Assembly: GCA_905236615.1 (NCBI GenBank)
Contig: CAJORC010000313.1
Coordinates: 1-11,864, forward strand
DNA: 11,864 bases
Reading direction: 5' to 3'
Origin: an uncultured Lachnospiraceae bacterium
Lineage (GTDB): Bacteria; Bacillota; Clostridia; Lachnospirales; Lachnospiraceae
A model generated the notes under the pieces. It did not search any database, had not been told where the DNA came from, and saw only the letters and a program-made list of their open reading frames with translations. This document shows, piece by piece, positions 7,009 to 11,864 of this stretch. The translations under genes and the position numbers were made by a program. Numbering within the stretch: position 1 is the stretch's first letter; every line of letters begins with the position of its first letter.

Positions 7009-8430
7009 TTATGCCTCAAAGTTTCCGCGAATGTCTTCCGTCGGCGGATTTACCGGGTACCTTCCCGTAAAGCATCCGTCACAGATATCTTCTCCTCCCG
7101 CAATCTCTTTAAGTCTTTCAACCCGTAAGTAATTGAGAGAGTCCGCACCGATAATGTCACATACTTCCTTTACCGTCCTGTTATGCGCAATAAGCTGATC
7201 GCTGGCCGGCACATCGGTTCCGAAGAAACACGGATGTAAAAATGGCGGTGAACTTACCATCATATGTACTTCCTTCGCACCTGCTTCACGAAGCATTGTC
7301 ACTATCTGGTCACTGGTTGTTCCCCGTACGATCGAGTCATCAACCATGATCACCCTCTTGCCGCGGATCACATCACGAATCGGATTAAGCTTTACTTCAA
7401 CCGCACTCTCCCTTGCCTTCTGCTTTGGCTTTATGAATGTACGTCCTACATAACCGTTTTTATAAAATCCTATTCCATATGGTATTCCAGATTCTAGGGA
7501 ATATCCCATTGCCGCACAGTTTCCCGATTCCGGAACACCAATGACGATATCCGCATCGACCGGTGAATCCTTGGCAAGAAATCTTCCTGCCTTTATCCTT
7601 GCATCATAGACGCTTACTCCATCTATAACAGAATCGGGTCTGGCAAAATAAATATATTCAAAAACGCATCTTCCGCGTTTTTCACGTCCTATCTGTAATG
7701 ATTTATCAGAATTTATACCTTCGGGTGATATGGAAACTATCTCTCCGGGCTCCACATCACGCACAAACTCGGCTCCAATGGTATCCAGTGCGCATGACTC
7801 AGACGCAAGTATCCAAGAATTCTCTCGTTTTCCTATGCATAAAGGTCTGAAGCCCCATGGATCCCTGGCACCCATAAGCTTTCGCGGACTCATGACCACA
7901 AGTGAAAAAGCTCCCTTAAGCTTTGCACAAGCTCTGCGCAATGCCTCTTCTACCGTATCGGAAAGTAAACGTTCCCTTGCTATATGGTAAGCGATTACTT
8001 CGGAGTCAATCGTCGTCTGGAATATCGCTCCTGTATACTCAAGTTCTCTCCTGAGCTCCGGAAAGTTCACAAGGTTTCCGTTATGCGCCATTGCAAGGAT
8101 ACCTTTAACATAATTCAGTACCAGTGGCTGTGCATTTTCCCTTACAGAACCGCCTGCAGTAGAATAGCGCACATGTCCCACACCTATGTTTCCCTTGAGC
8201 TTTTCAAGCTGTTCAGGCTTAAAGTTCTCACTTACAAGGCCCATTTCCTTATAGCTTGAAACATCTCTGAAAGGTCCCGTCGTATCACTTACTGCGATAC
8301 CTGCACTTTCCTGCCCGCGGTGCTGCAGAGCATAAAGTCCGTAATAGATCGACGAAGCCACATCATTATGATCGAAATCATATATTCCGAAAACTCCGCA
8401 TTCTTCACCCAGTTTGTCAAAATCCGGCAT
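7009..8430 (-). CDS. purF: Amidophosphoribosyltransferase PurF
   Basis: PurF makes 5-phosphoribosylamine from PRPP and glutamine, the committing step of purine synthesis. The 473-residue protein has a ten-residue propeptide (MPDFDKLGEE). Its removal exposes Cys11, the N-terminal nucleophile of the glutaminase domain. GHVRYSTAG (85-93) and HNGNL (116-120) belong to that domain. The phosphoribosyltransferase half has the PRPP loop VIMVDDSIVRGTT (360-372). Cys255, Cys401, Cys450 and Cys453 sit where the Bacillus-type enzyme binds its [4Fe-4S] cluster, so this is the oxygen-sensitive Fe-S form. The ATG has GGAG six bases upstream, and a strong promoter lies about 50 bases ahead. It is the first gene of purF-purB-purA. 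Confidence 0.98.
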   Translation of the reverse strand: MPDFDKLGEECGVFGIYDFDHNDVASSIYYGLYALQHRGQESAGIAVSDTTGPFRDVSSYKEMGLVSENFKPEQLEKLKGNIGVGHVRYSTAGGSVRENAQPLVLNYVKGILAMAHNGNLVNFPELRRELEYTGAIFQTTIDSEVIAYHIARERLLSDTVEEALRRACAKLKGAFSLVVMSPRKLMGARDPWGFRPLCIGKRENSWILASESCALDTIGAEFVRDVEPGEIVSISPEGINSDKSLQIGREKRGRCVFEYIYFARPDSVIDGVSVYDARIKAGRFLAKDSPVDADIVIGVPESGNCAAMGYSLESGIPYGIGFYKNGYVGRTFIKPKQKARESAVEVKLNPIRDVIRGKRVIMVDDSIVRGTTSDQIVTMLREAGAKEVHMMVSSPPFLHPCFFGTDVPASDQLIAHNRTVKEVCDIIGADSLNYLRVERLKEIAGGEDICDGCFTGRYPVNPPTEDIRGNFEA

Positions 8431-8480
8431 TCATTTCTCCTGTTTACTCACAAACAAAAATCATTTAACACACCATTCCG

Positions 8481-8509
8481 ATTATATCTCATTAGTGCTT
8501 TGTGTGCAA
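8481..8509 (-). promoter_or_regulatory. Promoter of the purF-purB-purA operon
   Basis: On the minus strand TTGCAC (8509 to 8504) is followed after exactly 17 bases by a perfect TATAAT (8486 to 8481). Transcription would begin near 8474, leaving a leader of about 44 bases before the purF ATG. That is too short for a purine riboswitch aptamer, and no canonical PurBox was found, so how purines control this operon is not visible here. A small inverted repeat, TGTTT-N6-AAACA (8441-8456), lies beside the ribosome binding site. Confidence 0.82.
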
Positions 8510-8530
8510 GAACTGAAAAAACTTTTTGTA

Positions 8531-8569
8531 GAAATGACAAAGGCGCGGGTATCCATTTCTACCCACGCC
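8531..8569 (-). terminator. Intrinsic terminator after the Hsp70-like cluster
   Basis: On the minus strand GGCGTGGGTA (8569 to 8560) pairs with TACCCGCGCC (8551 to 8542), a 10-bp GC-rich stem with one G-U wobble and an 8-base loop. The run CTTTGTCATTT that follows is moderately T-rich. The stem begins 27 bases after the stop of the coiled-coil gene and ends before the purF promoter, so it separates the two operons. The wobble makes it stronger on the minus strand than on the plus strand. Confidence 0.82.
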
Positions 8570-8596
8570 CTGTAACTGATAAAAGATCAGCACCTT

Positions 8597-9802
8597 TCAT
8601 TCGTATGTTGCAACAATATTTAATATCTCCTGACCGTACTCCGGATACTGTCTTACGATATCATTAATCTCATCCTTCGATATATCACGGTTCTTGGTGT
8701 TATATTCAATCCTCTTTCTGAGTGACTGCCTCCTTGTATTAAGGTCGTGTCTGATCTCAACCATCTCCCTCTTGTCAACAAGAGCTGCACACTGCCGCGT
8801 CCATATTGAAGGATCTTTCAGATGGATATCCGTAAGCTGATGCACCAGATGGTTTTTCTCCATCGCTATCTCTGAATTTGCCCTCTGCAGGAAATCCCTT
8901 GCACGCTTTTCTTCAAGATAAGCGTCCCAGTATTCTTCCAGTTCATCAGAATTATTCACATGGAATTTCCTCAGGCTGTACTCAATCAGATTGGTAATGT
9001 TCACATACCGTATCTTGATCTTATTCTGTGTTGCTATAACAAGGTTAATATAGGCTTCCGTTTTCTTAAGCTTTGCTTCTGCACCCGTGTAGCTTAAATA
9101 CTCACCTGTAAAAGCTGCTGCCGCAAGAGCCGCTGTCAGCAGAAGTCCAACTCGGACGTCAAGCTCAGAAACAATATAAAAGAAAATCAGTACGATAAGC
9201 GCTGCAACCGCCGCACCCACGGTTATGAGAAAAATCCTCTTTGCTCCCGCCTGCGCGGATATAAGCTCATTTCTCTCATAAATATTGACTGCCTTCTCGC
9301 TTTCAAGCCTCTGCAGGTCACCCCTTACTACTTCCTTGAATTCCTCATTTTTCTTTAATTCTTCCAGAGACCTTTCCACTTCATTCTCATGGCGTGCCAT
9401 GATCTCATACTGCTCATCGGATATCCTGCCGAGACTTTCCCTGTTCATTACACTTTCCCTGCTGAGTTTCTGTATCCTGTCAGCAGTCTTGTTTATTGCA
9501 GTCCTTATCTCCGTCGGAAGCGCATCAAGTACCTCTATATCCTTTAAGTAATCAGTGACAAGCCTGTATTCCATGGAAGCTTTGTCGATCTCATCCCCGG
9601 CTTCCTGCATCTGCTCACAGCAGTTTTTTATGTAACGCCGTCTCTGGGCTTCATTTCTGATATTTAAAGAAGATCTTTTTATTGGCTCGTCATTTTCCCT
9701 TACTTCCTCATTATTTTCACTTAAATCCGCCTCGGGAAGATTGATATCTTCATCCTCGGAACCGGTAAAAAATATATTTTTAACCCACTTCAGAAATCCC
9801 AT
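8597..9802 (-). CDS. Coiled-coil protein with a two-helix membrane hairpin
   Basis: No function is recognised. The 401-residue product begins with a short amphipathic segment (MGFLKWVKNIFF) and an acidic stretch (residues 15-39). A long helical, charged region (about 47-188) is likely coiled coil. Two membrane segments follow, about 190-211 and 216-236, joined by a very short loop (SELDV). A second helical region runs from 240 to the C-terminus. This predicts a membrane hairpin with both large helical arms on the same, probably cytoplasmic, side. The frame is open to a TTG at 9823, but the ATG at 9802 is preferred because AGAGGGG sits seven bases ahead of it; the ATG at 9808 is too close to that site. 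It is the last gene of the Hsp70-like cluster and is followed by a terminator. Its partners may be the two genes upstream. Confidence 0.85.
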   Translation of the reverse strand: MGFLKWVKNIFFTGSEDEDINLPEADLSENNEEVRENDEPIKRSSLNIRNEAQRRRYIKNCCEQMQEAGDEIDKASMEYRLVTDYLKDIEVLDALPTEIRTAINKTADRIQKLSRESVMNRESLGRISDEQYEIMARHENEVERSLEELKKNEEFKEVVRGDLQRLESEKAVNIYERNELISAQAGAKRIFLITVGAAVAALIVLIFFYIVSELDVRVGLLLTAALAAAAFTGEYLSYTGAEAKLKKTEAYINLVIATQNKIKIRYVNITNLIEYSLRKFHVNNSDELEEYWDAYLEEKRARDFLQRANSEIAMEKNHLVHQLTDIHLKDPSIWTRQCAALVDKREMVEIRHDLNTRRQSLRKRIEYNTKNRDISKDEINDIVRQYPEYGQEILNIVATYE

Positions 9803-9827
9803 AAGCATTCCCCTCTCTGCCAATCAT

Positions 9828-10595
9828 CTACATTCCTGAGTAGTATGATTTACGATATGAACTCTTCAGTTCCATTAAAATATCTCTCATAATATCTCTT
9901 GCGCCGGAGACATCCCCCTCTTCCTTTTTTCTGAGATACTGTCTGTATTTATGTCCAACGGCATCGTCACATTCTTCCTCACTGCGTCCTGTTTTGCCTT
10001 TGCTCATCATCTCTGCGGCTTTCATCTGGTCAACTGTCCCCGAAGCCGTGGGATTAAGCCTGAAAGCATGTTCAAAGCATTCTCTCGCCTCTTCAAAGCA
10101 GAACATTCCCGTGAATGCAACCGCCTTATTGTGCGAAATTCTTGCAGCTTCCTTAGGTTTCTTGTTTTCATCCGTTTTTGCAGCAGCCATATTATACTCG
10201 TTTATTGCTGCGGAATATTTTCCTCCTTTAACAAGAAAATCTCCCTTAAGCCTGTATTTCTCGGCAGGGCTCATATTTGCCCTTGAAGCAACGGAACGCC
10301 TCATTGACTCTATCTCATTTTCGCTGCCCAATCCCGTAAGTACAAAAAAAACCTCAAGGAAATCCATCAGACTTCCGCCTCTGTTTATTACACCGATAAG
10401 CTCACCTGCAATTTTCCCCAGTCCCAGTTCCGACTCCAAAAACAGACACAATCCTTCATCCATAAATGAACTGTCGAGCATCATGATGTTTTCCTTTATA
10501 TAATACGCCAGCTCTTCAGCCGAATATATCCCGATTTCCGTGCCTTCCATGTAGAAAGGTTTCGTCGAGCGCCTTCCGACGCATGTATAAAGCAT
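9828..10595 (-). CDS. Uncharacterised protein with TPR-like C-terminal half
   Basis: The 255-residue protein has no recognised catalytic motif, signal peptide or membrane segment. The N-terminal 100 residues form a separate domain that begins with a short Gly/Arg/Ser segment and IYSAEELAYYIKENIMMLD (23-41). From about residue 110, helices of TPR type appear: one repeat about 110-142 (KGDFLVKGGKYSAAINEYNMA) and one about 150-183 (HNKAVAFTGMFCFEEARECF, ending ...RLNP). Further helices follow, including a Lys/Glu-rich tail. TPR modules commonly bind other proteins, including chaperones, which fits its place 2 bases after the Hsp70-like gene. The ATG has GGAGG seven bases upstream. A scaffold or adaptor role is inference. 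I recall this N-terminal type from Lachnospiraceae genomes but cannot name a family with certainty. Confidence 0.85.
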   Translation of the reverse strand: MLYTCVGRRSTKPFYMEGTEIGIYSAEELAYYIKENIMMLDSSFMDEGLCLFLESELGLGKIAGELIGVINRGGSLMDFLEVFFVLTGLGSENEIESMRRSVASRANMSPAEKYRLKGDFLVKGGKYSAAINEYNMAAAKTDENKKPKEAARISHNKAVAFTGMFCFEEARECFEHAFRLNPTASGTVDQMKAAEMMSKGKTGRSEEECDDAVGHKYRQYLRKKEEGDVSGARDIMRDILMELKSSYRKSYYSGM

Positions 10596-10597
10596 CC

Positions 10598-11864
10598 TTA
10601 GTCCTCCAACTCCACAATTTCTTCCTTCATAAGTCCGCTTGACCTGAATATCTCTCCGAACCCCAGATCCGTGATCCCGACCTTCAGTTTACGCCTTTCC
10701 GGACAGCTCAGATGCAGCACGATCCTCGAAGCCCTTTCCGGTCTTTCAGGTATCCAGTCACATCGGATGAGAACATTTCTCTCTCCGTTTTCCTCATCCC
10801 CCTGTATAACAAGCTCTACCCGCCTGTCAGAAGAAAGCATGAATTCCGCATTCGCATCCACGTCATACCAGCTTATACCCGCACTCACGAGCGGAAGTAC
10901 TATTTCCCGTCCTGCATCCATTGTTCTCACAGATATTGACGAATTAAGTCTCGTCTCATCCATGAATATATACCGGCTTCCAAGTCTCGTCCACGATGCA
11001 AGGTCTGCCGCTGCAAAACATGCCCCTTTCGTATAAAGGTTCTGTCCAACGAATACACGGCTCTTTGTACAGAGAAACCTAAATGTTTTTTCCGCCCATC
11101 TGCCTCTGAAACTATCTCCCGTAAGGTAAACCGCCGAAGCGGTATTAACGGCAAATTCGTTTTCTACGATCTCGCGGAACATATTATCAAAACGTTCCTC
11201 TTCTTCCTCCTTAAAGGGGATCATATCATCAAAGCTCTTTTCATCCGTTCTCACGATTGCAGGACTGTATTGCGAATTTATAACTATTCTTTCCCTCTTA
11301 AAACTCTTTTTGGCATAATCATAAAGAACAACGCCCCTCTGCCAGAGTTCTATAGGCTGGCTCATCGCATAATAGAAGAAGCTTTCCGCATGGCCCATAT
11401 AACGGACCGTTTCAACTTCTCCCTTTATCCTGTATAGCGCCTTGTCAAGAACCTGCGGAAGTTCACTCGTAACCTCATCAACCGTTATGACTATAGACGC
11501 AGTATCATATATGGAAAGTTCTTTCGGCACCGAAAGGCAGTAAAGTATAAACATTCCAAGAAGTTTTACGCTGTCTATCCCGTCGTTTTCATTGAAATAG
11601 ACCTTACCGCCTGCGACAGCCCTCGTAAGGAGATTTTTTATAAGTTTTATCCCCTTCTCCTCTGACATTTCAACAGCTTCTCTTCCATAATACCAGCGTC
11701 CCTCTTCGGTGGAATAGCATGCTGCTGTCGGTATCTCGAAATCTTCTCCGTCTTTAACATAACTGTAAGTTATAACGTTCATTTCACGACGTCTGCAATA
11801 TGATATCTCTGAAATATCATCTCTTAAGTCTATTCCTATCGCCGTGTTTCTCTCATTGTTCTCC
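10598..11864 (-). CDS. Hsp70/actin-fold protein, probable pseudo-ATPase, 5' end outside window
   Basis: The reading frame stays open to the window edge, giving 421 visible residues. The Met at 11782 is internal. The codons upstream encode TAIGIDLRDDISEISYC (visible residues 7-23), which fits the first strand and phosphate-1 position of Hsp70 proteins. Further Hsp70-like marks are FEIPTAACYS...WYYGREAV (about 42-63), the strand ASIVITVDEV (122-131), and VYLTGDSFRGRWAEK (245-259) with VFVGQNLYTKGACFAA (270-285) at the adenosine-site position. The phosphate-2 motif DLGGGT is replaced by DYAKKS (182-187), and phosphate-1 GTT by RDD, so ATP hydrolysis is doubtful. The last 120 or so residues are strand-rich, in the place of the Hsp70 substrate domain. 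It may correspond to a Pfam DUF such as DUF5716, but that is recall, not a search. It leads the visible three-gene cluster. Confidence 0.8.
   Translation of the reverse strand, partial: ENNERNTAIGIDLRDDISEISYCRRREMNVITYSYVKDGEDFEIPTAACYSTEEGRWYYGREAVEMSEEKGIKLIKNLLTRAVAGGKVYFNENDGIDSVKLLGMFILYCLSVPKELSIYDTASIVITVDEVTSELPQVLDKALYRIKGEVETVRYMGHAESFFYYAMSQPIELWQRGVVLYDYAKKSFKRERIVINSQYSPAIVRTDEKSFDDMIPFKEEEEERFDNMFREIVENEFAVNTASAVYLTGDSFRGRWAEKTFRFLCTKSRVFVGQNLYTKGACFAAADLASWTRLGSRYIFMDETRLNSSISVRTMDAGREIVLPLVSAGISWYDVDANAEFMLSSDRRVELVIQGDEENGERNVLIRCDWIPERPERASRIVLHLSCPERRKLKVGITDLGFGEIFRSSGLMKEEIVELED

Noticed and set aside
8470..8490. PurBox (CCGAAC type) near the purF promoter
   Set aside because: The closest match, CCGATT on the plus strand, agrees only over CCGA and there is no paired second site.
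9803..9823. TTG start at 9823 or ATG at 9808 for the coiled-coil gene
   Set aside because: The AGAGGGG ribosome binding site lies downstream of the TTG and directly against the 9808 ATG, but at ideal spacing from the ATG at 9802.

Overview
The window looks like a chromosomal segment from a Lachnospiraceae-type Firmicute (Clostridia). The support is moderate GC with AT-rich intergenic gaps, strong AGGAGG-type ribosome binding sites, a Gram-positive GAAC-N4-GTTC SOS box, a Bacillus-type Fe-S amidophosphoribosyltransferase, and a right-hand gene cluster of a kind I associate with Lachnospiraceae. The assignment is by inference. All eleven supported genes lie on the minus strand, so transcription runs from high to low coordinates. 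No mobile element, CRISPR array, tRNA or rRNA was seen.

Right part (8531-11864): a tightly packed three-gene cluster of unknown function. It holds an Hsp70/actin-fold protein whose 5' end lies outside the window, a protein with a TPR-like half, and a coiled-coil protein with a two-helix membrane hairpin. The genes are 2 to 25 bases apart and end at a clear intrinsic terminator. The Hsp70-like protein keeps the overall Hsp70 layout but appears to have lost its ATP-phosphate loops. This is the least described part of the window.

Middle (4152-8509): a strong promoter (TTGCAC-N17-TATAAT) drives purF, purB and purA. These encode the committing step of purine synthesis and AMP-branch enzymes; PurB also acts earlier in the pathway. 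An elaborate, non-terminator RNA structure with a possible alternative pairing fills the purB-purA gap.

Left-middle (1923-4115): a probable operon of a DUF3048 (YerB-like) lipoprotein, a small two-cluster ferredoxin and a YigZ/IMPACT-family protein. The last two overlap by an ATGA. The operon ends in a perfect 12-bp stem terminator.

Left (1-1856): recA and recX, co-transcribed from a consensus-like promoter with SOS boxes just downstream of its -10. A second near-consensus promoter is embedded in the last codons of recX, and a strong Shine-Dalgarno sequence at the very edge points to another gene just outside the window, by precedent perhaps rny.

Most of the window is ordinary housekeeping sequence. 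The points worth a second look are the pseudo-Hsp70/TPR/membrane coiled-coil cluster, the purB-purA RNA structure, the promoter inside recX, and the stand-alone ferredoxin coupled to YigZ.
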